From the NCBI RefSeq assembly GCF_001050195.2, contig NZ_DF967965.1, positions 656,548 to 720,547 on the forward strand: DNA of 64,000 nt, read 5' to 3'. Under the pieces are notes generated by a model. That model saw only the letters and a program-made list of their open reading frames with translations. It was not told the origin of the DNA and did not search any database. Of this stretch, positions 45,584 to 54,506 are shown in pieces. Source of the stretch: Anaerolinea thermolimosa. GTDB lineage: Bacteria > Chloroflexota > Anaerolineae > Anaerolineales > Anaerolineaceae. A program made the position numbers and the translations under genes. Each line of letters opens with the position of its first letter. The stretch's first letter is position 1.

Positions 45584-46289
45584 GAAGAGGTTCCTTTTGG
45601 ATTGAAATTAACCTGGTATTTTGTTGATATACAAAGAACACCCAGAGGGCGAAAAAGATGATGAGAGAATCATACACGGCACGGGGATATATGCCGGTGA
45701 AGGTAAGGGAAAAGGCGATCCAGGTGAGAAGTAAAGCCCCCAGCCACCACAAGTGACGCATCCATGCGGGAGTGGTCTGATCGCGTAAAAACCAGAGTAG
45801 AAAAGGAACAAACATGGTCATCTGTTCGTAGGATGTACCGTTAGGATGGAACAAATAGGTGATAAAGCCGATCCAGCTGAGGGTAAAGAGGGTCAGGGCA
45901 GGGGTGGGGTGAGAAACGGAGCGGAGAAACAGAAAAAGGGTGAATGCTGCCGAAACCAGAGCGATGACCACGACCAGGATTGAGGAGAGAAAACCGGGGA
46001 GAAAACTCTTGAAAAGAGCATAGAGGGTGACAGTGGCCTGCACGTAGCCAGTATACTTTTCAGCGGCGCTGATCCACTGAGGTATCCACCCTGGCCAGTA
46101 CCACAGTGACCCTGCCAACAGTATAAGAAGGGTGAGCCCGAAGCTGAACCCGAACATGGGGTACTTCCTTTTTAGGGCAATCCATAAAAAATACAGAAGA
46201 AATAACCAGCAAACAGGATACTTTTTTTCATGAAATGCTCTTGAATGCTCGAAAACAAAGTTCTCGGAATCCTGACAGGTCAGACTTAT
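45570..46289 (-). pseudogene. 5'-truncated polytopic membrane protein (possible GT87/DUF2029 remnant)
   Basis: A reading frame of 240 codons is open from 46289, but no ATG, GTG or TTG occurs before the ATG at 46157. The 44 codons before that ATG encode TM-like sequence (VCWLFLLYFLWIALKRKYP) that flows into the next TM, so they look like decayed coding DNA rather than leader. The rest (from MFGFSFGLTLLILLAG) has about six TM helices; the motif FHPNGTSYEQM and overall layout recall the C-terminal half of DUF2029/GT87 mannosyltransferase-like proteins. The GT87 assignment is tentative. A translated fragment from 46157 remains possible. Confidence 0.5.
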
Positions 46290-46375
46290 TCATCGCGCTG
46301 GTTTTGGATTCCAGCTGTGTTCCTGACCATGATCGATGAACGCGCCCATAACCTTTCTACATAAATTTTATTTTA

Positions 46376-46411
46376 AAAGAAAACCCCTCAACGGTATTGC
46401 TGAGGGGTTTG
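46376..46411 (-). terminator. Rho-independent terminator of fusA2
   Basis: AAACCCCTCA at 46381-46390 and TGAGGGGTTT at 46401-46410 pair over 10 bp; on the minus strand the hairpin is followed by TTTTCTTTT. The rest of 46290-46434 has no supported gene. Confidence 0.92.
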
Positions 46412-46434
46412 AGCTGCAATCAGGTCTGGGAGAA

Positions 46435-48498
46435 TTACTCCTCTTTCTTTTCTTTTTGCGCCCTGGCGATGATTTCCTGGGCAATATGTGACGGCACGGT
46501 CTCGTAATGGTCAAATTCCATGGTGAAGAATCCGCGGCCGCCGGTCATAGAGCGGAGCTGGGTGGTATAGTGCAGCATTTCAGAAAGAGGCACATAGGCA
46601 GTCACTACGGAATGCCCGCGTTCGGTGTTCATGCCCTGCACGCGCGCACGGCGAGTGTTAAGATCTCCCAGAACATCTCCCATGTTGGCTTCGGGTACGG
46701 TGATCTCAACTTTCATAATGGGCTCGTGCAGTACCGGGCCGGCATCCATGAAGGCCAGTTTGAAGGCTTCACGGCCGGCAATTTCGAAGGCGATCGGCTT
46801 TGAATCGACGGGGTGTTCTTTACCGTCAAAGACCGATACTTTGACGTTGCTGATGGGGTAGCCCGCCAGGATGCCCTCGGCCATGGTGTTGCGGATTCCC
46901 TTTTCAATGGCTGGCATATAGCTGGATGAAATGGCCCCGCCGAAAACGTCATTGACAAATTCAAAGTCTTTATCGGGGAGGGGTTCAATCCGCAAATGCA
47001 CTTCGCCAAATTGACCGGCGCCACCGGTTTGTTTTTTGTGGCGATACATGGCCTGACTCTTGCGGGTAATGGCCTCTTTATAAGGAATGCGAGGCTCAAC
47101 CGCAATGAGGTTGACCTGGAACTTGGTTTCAGCACGGCGAAGCGCGACATCGATGTGCTGGTCGCCCATGCCCTGCAGGATGGTCTGGGCAGTGGCAGGT
47201 TCCATGTACCAGGAAAGGGTGCGATCTTCTTCACACAGGCGCGTGAGCGTGGGTGAGATTTTGGTGGAGTCGGCCTGTGTTTTTGGTTGAATGGCCACCC
47301 GGTAAAGCGCCCCCGGGTATTCCGGTTCAGGCAGGGTCAGAGGGGTGGAGCGATCACAGAGGGTGTTCCCGGTAGAGGTTTCGGCCAGTTTGGGAACTAC
47401 TCCAAGGTCGCCTGCATGGATCACTTTCATGGGGAAGGTCTCTTTCCCGCGCATCACAGCCACCGTCCCCAGGCGCTCTTCTACGCCTTTGGTCTGGTTC
47501 CATACCCGGGTATCGGAGGTGATGGTTCCAGAATACACACGGAAATAGGTCAGCTTTCCGACGAAGGGATCTGCGGTGGTTTTCCACACGTAGGCGGCCA
47601 GCGGGCCGGTATCCGAAGCAGGGAGTTCCACGTCTCCATCTTTGCCTTTGGCCACCGGGGTGGGGATTTCCAACGGAGAGGGTAAAAGGCCGACAACGGC
47701 ATCCAGTAAGGGAAGGATGCCGATCTCGGCGGCCCCGGCGGATACGAACACAGGAATAAATGACCCGTTGCGTACCACGGCGGCCAGACCCCGCATGATT
47801 TCTTCAGGAGAGAGTTCCCCTGATTCGAGATATTTCTCAAGGAGGGCATCCTCACCTTCAGCGGCTGCCTCAATGAGGGCGGTGCGAGCGTTTTCGGCCT
47901 CTTTCAGATATTCTGCAGGAATATCCACCACGGTTTTCCCCTCGCCGCGGTAGGCTTTCATGGTGAGCAGGTCGATGACCCCCTGGAAGGATTGTTTCTC
48001 ACCCCAGGGGAGTTGCACAGGGATAAGACGGGTGCTTGAAAATTCCTGAACCGAGGCCAGCGCTTTTTGATAATTGGCATTCTCGCGGTCCATCTTATTG
48101 ATGACCACGAAGCGGGGGAGTTTGAACTTATCACACTGTTGCCAGGTAATTTCAGTGCCAACCTCAACCCCGGAGACCGAGTCGACCAGCACGATGGCGC
48201 TATCGGCTACGCGGAGCGCCGAAATGACCTCGCCGATGAAATCGAGGTAACCGGGGGTATCGAGGAAATTGATTTTGACATCTTTGTATTCCACAGGGAT
48301 GACCGAAGTGCTGAGAGAAATTCCTCGCCGAATTTCTTCGTCTTCGAAGTCCGAAACAGTGGTGCCATCCTCGATTCGCCCCAGGCGGGTGGTGGCTCCG
48401 GTGACGTGCAGGAACGCCTCGGTGAGCATCGTTTTGCCGGCGCTGCTGTGTGAAATCAGCGCAACGTTGCGGATTGCGTCAGTTCGATATTCTTTCAT
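46435..48498 (-). CDS. fusA2: EF-G-like GTPase paralogue (EF-G2 type)
   Basis: 687 aa with all five EF-G domains. The G domain departs from EF-G: P-loop SHSSAGKTM in place of AHIDAGKTT, and G3 DTPGYLDF, with Tyr84 where the catalytic His normally sits. G4 NKMD is kept. Domain IV (YRHKKQTGGAGQFGEV) and the C-terminal FFTMEFDHYE are recognisable, and an acidic/basic tail ends in EKKEE. EF-G2 proteins with DTPGY, such as mycobacterial FusA2, bind GTP but show weak or no ribosome-stimulated hydrolysis. Own promoter and terminator: a single-gene unit. Confidence 0.92.
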   Translation of the reverse strand: MKEYRTDAIRNVALISHSSAGKTMLTEAFLHVTGATTRLGRIEDGTTVSDFEDEEIRRGISLSTSVIPVEYKDVKINFLDTPGYLDFIGEVISALRVADSAIVLVDSVSGVEVGTEITWQQCDKFKLPRFVVINKMDRENANYQKALASVQEFSSTRLIPVQLPWGEKQSFQGVIDLLTMKAYRGEGKTVVDIPAEYLKEAENARTALIEAAAEGEDALLEKYLESGELSPEEIMRGLAAVVRNGSFIPVFVSAGAAEIGILPLLDAVVGLLPSPLEIPTPVAKGKDGDVELPASDTGPLAAYVWKTTADPFVGKLTYFRVYSGTITSDTRVWNQTKGVEERLGTVAVMRGKETFPMKVIHAGDLGVVPKLAETSTGNTLCDRSTPLTLPEPEYPGALYRVAIQPKTQADSTKISPTLTRLCEEDRTLSWYMEPATAQTILQGMGDQHIDVALRRAETKFQVNLIAVEPRIPYKEAITRKSQAMYRHKKQTGGAGQFGEVHLRIEPLPDKDFEFVNDVFGGAISSSYMPAIEKGIRNTMAEGILAGYPISNVKVSVFDGKEHPVDSKPIAFEIAGREAFKLAFMDAGPVLHEPIMKVEITVPEANMGDVLGDLNTRRARVQGMNTERGHSVVTAYVPLSEMLHYTTQLRSMTGGRGFFTMEFDHYETVPSHIAQEIIARAQKEKKEE

Positions 48499-48539
48499 GA
48501 ATGAAACCCTTTTATTTTCGTATGATTGCCCGATCGTCT

Positions 48540-48568
48540 ATTTTAAGGTAAGTTACCGTTCTTGTCAA
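48540..48568 (-). promoter_or_regulatory. Promoter of fusA2
   Basis: Minus strand: consensus TTGACA (48568-48563), 17-nt spacer, TAAAAT (48545-48540). The predicted leader is about 36 nt. Between this and 48706 I see no gene. Confidence 0.8.
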
Positions 48569-48706
48569 AGCCGCTGGGTGAATAGAGCAGATTCGGCCAC
48601 GAATATTTGATAAAAGGCTCGGGCGGGGTGAAGTCGTGCAGGGGGAAATCCCCGGAGGCAGGTTTCAGATGCCTGTAGCAGGGTGAAGGTGAGCCGTCGG
48701 TTCTTT

Positions 48707-48735
48707 TTGACTCTGGAGGGTGAATTGGTTATGAT
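48707..48735 (+). promoter_or_regulatory. Promoter of the methyltransferase gene, probably leaderless
   Basis: TTGACT at 48707-48712, 17-nt spacer, TATGAT at 48730-48735. The ATG at 48742 is 6 nt further on, so the start site falls on or next to it. Confidence 0.7.
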
Positions 48736-48741
48736 TTGGAT

Positions 48742-49350
48742 ATGAAAGAGAGATGGACTCAAACGCTCAGGCGGCTGGTGCACCGAATGCGCTTTACCTG
48801 GATGTATCTTGGAAGTCCTCCCTGGGATACAGGCATGACTCCGCCTGAGTTGCAGTCTTTTCTTGAGGAGCACTCCCCGGGCCGGGCGTTAGACCTGGGC
48901 TGTGGAACGGGGACAAACCTGGTAAGGCTGGCTCAGGCGGGCTGGCAGGTGACAGGAGTGGATTTTGTCAGCAAGGCAGTGAAACGGGCGCAGGAAAAAC
49001 TTCACCGCCTGGGCTTGGAAGGTGAAGTGATCTGTGGAGATGTGCTGGATCTTCGTCCGCTTCATCCTCCCTACGACCTGGTTCTGGATATAGGTTGTTA
49101 TCATGGACTGGATCAGGCTTCGCGTGAGGTGTACCGGAGAAATCTTTTTTTTTTACTGGCACGAACGGGAACTTTTCTGTTGTATGCGCATCTTAAGTCT
49201 GAACCTGATGCCCGGATTGGGATTTCTGAAGAGGATATTCAGAGATTAAAAGAATATTTCTCTCTGTTGCATCGGCAAGATAGCTTCGACAGGTTTGGTC
49301 GTGCGGCGACCTGGATGACCTGGAGCCTTCCACCAGAAGGAAAGCCATGA
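48742..49350 (+). CDS. Class I SAM-dependent methyltransferase
   Basis: 202 aa. Motif I ALDLGCGTGTN near residue 50, an acidic loop VTGVDFVSKA, motif for post-I DVLDL, and LVLDIGCYHGLDQ in the motif IV position. Substrate not inferable; a small-molecule methyltransferase of the UbiE/TehB-like kind is likely. ATG 48742 has no ribosome site but a promoter fits leaderless initiation. Overlaps the lipoprotein gene by 4 nt (ATGA). Confidence 0.85.
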   Translation: MKERWTQTLRRLVHRMRFTWMYLGSPPWDTGMTPPELQSFLEEHSPGRALDLGCGTGTNLVRLAQAGWQVTGVDFVSKAVKRAQEKLHRLGLEGEVICGDVLDLRPLHPPYDLVLDIGCYHGLDQASREVYRRNLFFLLARTGTFLLYAHLKSEPDARIGISEEDIQRLKEYFSLLHRQDSFDRFGRAATWMTWSLPPEGKP

Positions 49351-49988
49351 TGATCGGACGAATCGAGAAAAAGGTCTTGCAAAGAGTGGGGCTTATCGGG
49401 TTGGCGGCAGTATTGACCGGATGCAGGTTCCCGGTGGAGCTTTTTTTTGCCCCCGACTCTCCCCCTCCCAGCCAGATCAACACGGCGCCATTGCCATCTC
49501 TACAGGGGGGGAGTCAACCCGTGGAAAATGAGGCCACACTGACCCCAACGTCCCTTCCCTGTGCCTATGCCTGGGCCGAACAGTCATTGCCTGACCTTAC
49601 CGCAGAGGTGCAAAGAGCCCTCGATGTTGCCGGTCTGAACCGGGTTGAAGCCCTGGCCGTGGCTTATGGTGAAAACTGTGTAGATACCCTCAATAACCAG
49701 GTGGTTTCGTTTTCGGTTATGGAGACAGATTTTTATTTCACCGTGGTGGTGGAGGATACTGGCAACCGGGAGGCTCTCGGAAACCTGATTTATCAGTTAT
49801 TGTTGATCACGGAGCAGTTTCCGCCTGGTAAAGCCCCCGGGCCCAATCCTGGCCTGCTCACTGTCCTTTTCCAGGACGAAAAACAGAATGTACAGGTTCG
49901 AGCGAAGCTGGTAGACGCCCTGGCAGCAAAGACCCGTGGATTGCGTGGGAGTGCTTTGCTGGAGGCACTTCAAGCTGGGCACCCGTAG
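49347..49988 (+). CDS. Predicted lipoprotein, unknown function
   Basis: 213 aa. N-terminus MMIGRIEKKV, hydrophobic stretch, then lipobox LTGC at about residues 23-26. A Pro/Thr/Ser-rich linker follows to about residue 65, then a compact alpha/beta domain with two Cys (PCAYAWAEQ, ENCVDTLNN). Translationally coupled to the methyltransferase. No family recognised. Confidence 0.7.
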   Translation: MMIGRIEKKVLQRVGLIGLAAVLTGCRFPVELFFAPDSPPPSQINTAPLPSLQGGSQPVENEATLTPTSLPCAYAWAEQSLPDLTAEVQRALDVAGLNRVEALAVAYGENCVDTLNNQVVSFSVMETDFYFTVVVEDTGNREALGNLIYQLLLITEQFPPGKAPGPNPGLLTVLFQDEKQNVQVRAKLVDALAAKTRGLRGSALLEALQAGHP

Positions 49989-50518
49989 AGGGACTTTTCC
50001 ATTCGCCAGGCTGGTTCATGCACCTCAACCACGTGCCCTTCATGATCGAGATAAGACCAGCGGCCAGGTTCCGGGGCAACAATATGAAACCCATGCCGGA
50101 GATAAAAGGCGAGCGCACGTTCGTTTACCCGGGCGACATTCAAGGTGAGAAAATGGAATCCTCGATGCCGCAGGTCGTCTTCTACCGTAGCAAGTAAACG
50201 GGCACCTACCCCCTGACTGCGAAACTCTTCTTTAACTCGAAACGCATAAAGGTAAGCGCGGTCGATTCCATTACAAAGCTCAGGACGGTCGCATTTTAAT
50301 TGAACAAACACCTGCCCGATGATGCCGTAACCAGATAAATCGGCAACCCACAGTACGCTCAGTCCCATTTGAGCACGTCGGAAGGCTTCGCTATACAGGC
50401 GGCGGAAGTGCGTGTATTCTCCGTTCCATTCCAGAGCGGGCAGATCCTCTGCTCTGACGTGGCGAATGAGTAAATCGCTCCACGATATTTTGGGATTATG
50501 GATGGTAATTTCGGCCAC
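49970..50518 (-). CDS. GNAT family N-acetyltransferase
   Basis: 182 aa. The acetyl-CoA loop is FRVKEEFRSQGVGARLLATV (R/Q-x-x-G-x-G/A) and NERALAFYLRHGFHIV is the usual last strand-helix. Close to RimI-like enzymes, but the substrate is unknown. GTG 50518 is preceded by GGAGGT about 10 nt upstream and overlaps the nucleotidyltransferase gene by 23 nt, so the two are co-transcribed. Confidence 0.85.
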   Translation of the reverse strand: MAEITIHNPKISWSDLLIRHVRAEDLPALEWNGEYTHFRRLYSEAFRRAQMGLSVLWVADLSGYGIIGQVFVQLKCDRPELCNGIDRAYLYAFRVKEEFRSQGVGARLLATVEDDLRHRGFHFLTLNVARVNERALAFYLRHGFHIVAPEPGRWSYLDHEGHVVEVHEPAWRMEKSLYGCPA

Positions 50519-53201
50519 GGGGTGGTTTGACCTCCAGGTTTTGTTGTTGGAGCAGTTGATCAAGCAATGCCAGCTCTTCCTCTTTTGAGTGGATGAGACC
50601 GTCCAGCCATGCGGTTCGCAGTGTTCCAAGAATTTCTTTGTACAGCGGGCCAGGGGGAAGGCCCATCTCGCGGAGGGTTTCTCCAGTGGTGACGGGTTGG
50701 ATAAAACGCCACTGGGTGGCATAAGATTCCAGGATGGCACGCTGAGGTTCGTCTTTGTTTAGCGTATAGGTGGTATATAAAACCATGGAAGGGATGGAAT
50801 CTAACCGCGAGGCCACCTGCGAGGGGCGTAGACCCACCAGAGAGGGCAGGTCGCGCTGTAACTGGCAGGTTAATACGATCTGAGTCTGAAGGATGCCCGG
50901 CAGACGCAGGCGGTCAGCAATGCTGAAGGCTTTTTCGATGGGTAAACGTCCAAACCAGACCAGATAGGCAAGTGCGATGCGGATGGGAAGGTTTCCCGCT
51001 TCTTCGGGGAGCTTCCATTCCTGCGGAACAGGCTGGTTGAGGGCATTTCGGATGGATTCTGCCACTTCGTCCGACCAGGGGATATCGGGATGAATGGCAC
51101 GAAGTAAGCCAAGCTCGTTCAGCCGAGAAAGCATGGCGATGGCTTTTTCTTCCTGGAGAATGAGGTTGAGCTCATGACGGAGGCGATCTCCGGAAAGATT
51201 GCGGATAAGAGGGTGGCCTTCCTGCATTAATTGCAGGGTGCGTGCTTCGATTTTAAAGTTAAACCGCTGTTCGAAGCGAACGGCACGAAGCTGACGGGTG
51301 GGGTCATCGACAAACGAAAGCGAATGAAGGACACGCACCAGCCCTGCCTGAAGGTCTCGCAGACCGCCCCAGTAATCGTACAGGTTGCCATAATGTGGGC
51401 CGTCGAGGCGAATGGCCATGGTGTTGATGGTAAAATCGCGGCGGTGCAGATCAAGTTTTATACTGCTGCGTTCTACGGTGGGAAGGGCAGTGGGGTAATC
51501 GTAGAATTCGGTGCGCGCGCTGATCAGATCCAGGGTTTCGGGGAGATCAAGAGGATTGAAGCGGTTTTTTTCAGAGAGCACCTCTGCCAGGTGCTCACGC
51601 TGTTCCTCAATTTTCCATTTTGCGGTACCAAAGCGGAAGTGAGCGAGCACCCGTCCGCCAAATCGCCGCGTCAGTGCGTTGGCCAGGGCAATGGCATCTC
51701 CTTCAACGACCAGGTCGAAATCGACTCCGGGGCGGTCGAGAAGTAAATCGCGCACGAAACCGCCCACAATGTAAATGGCCTGGTGCATGCGGCGAGCCTC
51801 GGCAGCCACAGCCTTCAGAAGGGCCAATCTCGCCGGGGGCAGGGCGGTTTCTAGCCGCCGGGCCAGGTTCATCCGGCCCGGTACGGGGGCGTGACCGGTG
51901 ATGTGCCTCAGGAGATCGGTTCGGGTAACGATCCCCACCACCTGTCCGGTGGAAGGATCAACCACGGGGAGTTGCCCCCAACCGGTGTTAATCATTACAT
52001 CGCGGACGTGTTCAATGGAATCGTCCGGGGAGACTGAAACCTCACCCGCTTCCATGAGACTGGCAGCAGTGAGATTCATGCGATGCGATACTGCCCTGTC
52101 GACTGCCCGACGGGTGAGAAGGCCCACTACCTTACCATGCTCCAGGATGGGATACCCCTCGTAGCCATAACGTTGCATGAGTTGAAGCGCCTTTTCTGCG
52201 GGAGTATCCGGTGAGAGAGTGAGAGGCTGAGCCGACATGATCTGCCGCACTGTTGTAGAGGGATGCACGTGAGAGGGCAAAATGTGTTCCAACTCGCGGG
52301 CGACGGACTGCAGGGGAGATTCCCCTTCTGTCTGATATGGAAGCGTACCGCCGGATGGCACCTTCACCAGGGCGGCTGCTGCCCGATGATGCCCCCCTCC
52401 ACCGAAGTGTGCGGCAATTTTGGAGACATCAACCTGATCACTGGTGGAACGAGCCACAAGGCGGATCCCTTCGCCGGTCTGGACGAGCAGGAACAGCGCC
52501 GCCGGATCAAGCAGATCGCGAATTTTATGGGCGACGGAAGAAATTTCATCCGTCATTCCAGGGGCCTCAGCGGTTGCCAGGAGAATCTGCTGACCGTGGA
52601 TCCATATCGTTCGGGCGTTGGCAAGCAATTGATCGTAAACCTGACGCTGTTCAGCAGAAAGTGCGGGGTTGAGGTATCGGTTGGCAATTTGCAGGTTTGC
52701 ACCCTGCTCCAGCAGGTAACTTACGGCCCTTGCGTCACGCGGGGTGGTGCTGGCATAAGTGAGTGAACCGGTGTCTTCGTAAATTCCAAGGAGCAGGAGG
52801 GTGGCATGGATGGGGTCGATGCCTCCATTATGCTCATGCAACCCCTCGACGAAGAGGGTGGTGCAGGCCCCTGTCTGATCAATGGTGACCTTCCAATCCG
52901 GGGGTAAGTCTTCCCGGCGAGAATGATGGTCGACCACTTGAATAATGGTGTGATTCCCCATTCCTTTCAGGGTGATGAGAGATTGGGTGTCTACCAGGGT
53001 GACCGTCTCAATGCTCTGGCTGGGGAGGTCGTTAATTTCAATAAATGGAAGATCAGCACCGTACAGGTTGAGGAAAGCCTTAACGTTGCGGTTTAAGCGC
53101 CTTGGCAATACCGGGGTGGCTCGATTATGCATAAGGTAAGCACCAAGCATGGCGCCAAGGGCGTCAAAATCGGCCTGTTCATGCGTGAGAATGATGTGCA
53201 T
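50496..53201 (-). CDS. DHH phosphoesterase - CBS pair - tRNA/polyA nucleotidyltransferase fusion
   Basis: 901 aa, three parts. Residues 1-310: DHH/DHHA1 domain (THEQADFDALGA, VVDHHSRR, FGGGGHHRAAAA). Residues about 320-435: two CBS domains (VGLLTRRAV, PVVDPSTGQVVGIVTRTDLL). Residues about 455-900: class II nucleotidyltransferase with the catalytic IVGGFVRDLLL...DFDLVVEGDA and the basic RRDFTINTMAI segment. The same order is known in A-adding or CCA-adding enzymes of Aquifex, cyanobacteria and others. Whether it adds CC, A, or CCA cannot be told here. ATG 53201 lies 7 nt after a TATAAT (53214-53209), suggesting a leaderless mRNA. Confidence 0.92.
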   Translation of the reverse strand: MHIILTHEQADFDALGAMLGAYLMHNRATPVLPRRLNRNVKAFLNLYGADLPFIEINDLPSQSIETVTLVDTQSLITLKGMGNHTIIQVVDHHSRREDLPPDWKVTIDQTGACTTLFVEGLHEHNGGIDPIHATLLLLGIYEDTGSLTYASTTPRDARAVSYLLEQGANLQIANRYLNPALSAEQRQVYDQLLANARTIWIHGQQILLATAEAPGMTDEISSVAHKIRDLLDPAALFLLVQTGEGIRLVARSTSDQVDVSKIAAHFGGGGHHRAAAALVKVPSGGTLPYQTEGESPLQSVARELEHILPSHVHPSTTVRQIMSAQPLTLSPDTPAEKALQLMQRYGYEGYPILEHGKVVGLLTRRAVDRAVSHRMNLTAASLMEAGEVSVSPDDSIEHVRDVMINTGWGQLPVVDPSTGQVVGIVTRTDLLRHITGHAPVPGRMNLARRLETALPPARLALLKAVAAEARRMHQAIYIVGGFVRDLLLDRPGVDFDLVVEGDAIALANALTRRFGGRVLAHFRFGTAKWKIEEQREHLAEVLSEKNRFNPLDLPETLDLISARTEFYDYPTALPTVERSSIKLDLHRRDFTINTMAIRLDGPHYGNLYDYWGGLRDLQAGLVRVLHSLSFVDDPTRQLRAVRFEQRFNFKIEARTLQLMQEGHPLIRNLSGDRLRHELNLILQEEKAIAMLSRLNELGLLRAIHPDIPWSDEVAESIRNALNQPVPQEWKLPEEAGNLPIRIALAYLVWFGRLPIEKAFSIADRLRLPGILQTQIVLTCQLQRDLPSLVGLRPSQVASRLDSIPSMVLYTTYTLNKDEPQRAILESYATQWRFIQPVTTGETLREMGLPPGPLYKEILGTLRTAWLDGLIHSKEEELALLDQLLQQQNLEVKPPRGRNYHP

Positions 53202-53208
53202 TGAGATT

Positions 53209-53214
53209 ATTATA
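53209..53214 (-). promoter_or_regulatory. Candidate -10 box, leaderless nucleotidyltransferase mRNA
   Basis: Minus-strand TATAAT ends 7 nt before the ATG at 53201. The -35 region is poor. Confidence 0.4.
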
Positions 53215-53244
53215 AGTCAGATAGGGAACGTGCAGAACGGCGGT

Positions 53245-53274
53245 TTGAGTACCGGGGTGCCATTAAGTTATAAT
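53245..53274 (+). promoter_or_regulatory. Promoter of the moeB-like gene
   Basis: TTGAGT at 53245-53250, 18-nt spacer, consensus TATAAT at 53269-53274. The predicted start (about 53281) is beside an ATG at 53283, and 44 nt before the preferred ATG at 53325. Confidence 0.6.
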
Positions 53275-53324
53275 GCTGAGTCATGAGTGATTGCCAGGGG
53301 GCTTCCGATTTGAGAAAGGTGAGA

Positions 53325-54473
53325 ATGGAAACTCAGGAACTGACTCAGACTGAATTATTACGATATTCCCGGCATCTCATTTTGCCGGAGGTGGGCCTTT
53401 CGGGGCAAAAAAAACTAAAGGAGGCCTCCGTCTTACTGGTGGGGAGCGGAGGGCTGGGATCGCCTGTGGCGTTGTACCTGGCGGCTGCCGGGGTGGGACG
53501 AATTGGTGTGGTGGATTACGATGTGGTAGAAGAATCAAACCTCCAGCGGCAAATTCTCCACGGAGTGGATGACCTCAACCGCCCAAAGGTGGAATCAGCC
53601 CGGAAGCGGATGCTTTCGATCAACCCGTATATTCAGGTAGATACATACAGTGAGGTCTTCAGTTCTGCAAATGCAGAGGAAATTGCTGCTCCGTACGATA
53701 TTCTGGTGGACGGCACTGATAACTTTCCGACTCGATACTTAATCAATGATCTGGCCGTACTGACCGGCAAGCCCTATGTTTATGGGGCGGTTTTTCGTTT
53801 TGAAGGCCAGGCAAGTGTATTTGCTGCCGGAAAGGGTCCCTGCTACCGCTGTTTGTTCCCTGAACCGCCCCCACCGGATTCGGTGCCTTCCTGTGCAGAG
53901 GGTGGGGTCCTGGGGATTTTGCCGGGAACGATCGGCTCCATTCAGGCGACTGAGACGATTAAGCTCATTCTGGGGATTGGTGAATCGCTGGTCGGCAGGC
54001 TCTTGCTCTATGATGCGCTAACCATGAGCTTCCAAAGCGTTCAATTGAAGAAGAACCCTGCCTGCAAGGTGTGTTCTGACCATCCTGAAATAACGCATCT
54101 CATCGATTATGAACAATTTTGCGGAGTACCTGCTCACGGGCACGCCAGCCGGGCAGATATTCCCCAGGTGGAGCCCAGGGAGGTTCTCGACCGACTTGCC
54201 CGGGCAGAACCTCTGGCTCTGCTCGATGTGCGCGACCCGGTGGAATTGGAGGTTTCCAGACTGCCCGGAGCTCTGGTCATTCCTTCGGGTCAGGTGCTTT
54301 CCAGGCTGGGGGAGCTGGATGCCTCGAAAGAATGGGTGGTTTTCTGCCGCACCGGAGACCGCTCTGCCCGGGTGGTGAAAGCGTTACGCGAGCGGGGATT
54401 TCGGGCGGTCAATCTTAAGGGTGGGATTAACGCCTGGGCAGAACAGGTAGATCCTTCCATGAAGCGGTATTAA
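53325..54473 (+). CDS. MoeB/ThiF-type adenylyltransferase with C-terminal rhodanese domain
   Basis: 382 aa. E1-like domain with LLVGSGGLGSPVALYLAAAG, the adenylation Arg/Asp set near SNLQRQILH and DGTDNFPTRYLIND, and zinc Cys pairs (CYRC, CKVC). The rhodanese domain from about 280 has active-site loop FCRTGDRSARV. MoeZ-like enzymes of this design activate and sulfurate ubiquitin-like sulfur carriers (MoaD, ThiS, CysO). No carrier gene is next to it. AAAGGTGAG supports ATG 53325; ATG 53283 is an in-frame, possibly leaderless alternative. Confidence 0.9.
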   Translation: METQELTQTELLRYSRHLILPEVGLSGQKKLKEASVLLVGSGGLGSPVALYLAAAGVGRIGVVDYDVVEESNLQRQILHGVDDLNRPKVESARKRMLSINPYIQVDTYSEVFSSANAEEIAAPYDILVDGTDNFPTRYLINDLAVLTGKPYVYGAVFRFEGQASVFAAGKGPCYRCLFPEPPPPDSVPSCAEGGVLGILPGTIGSIQATETIKLILGIGESLVGRLLLYDALTMSFQSVQLKKNPACKVCSDHPEITHLIDYEQFCGVPAHGHASRADIPQVEPREVLDRLARAEPLALLDVRDPVELEVSRLPGALVIPSGQVLSRLGELDASKEWVVFCRTGDRSARVVKALRERGFRAVNLKGGINAWAEQVDPSMKRY

Positions 54474-54506
54474 GTTTAATGCAACGATTTTGAACAGGGT
54501 TGTTTT

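Noticed and set aside
48630..48690. Small inverted repeats in the fusA2-methyltransferase gap as a REP element
   Set aside because: Short GGGG/CCCC and CAGG/CCTG pairs only; no second copy in the window.
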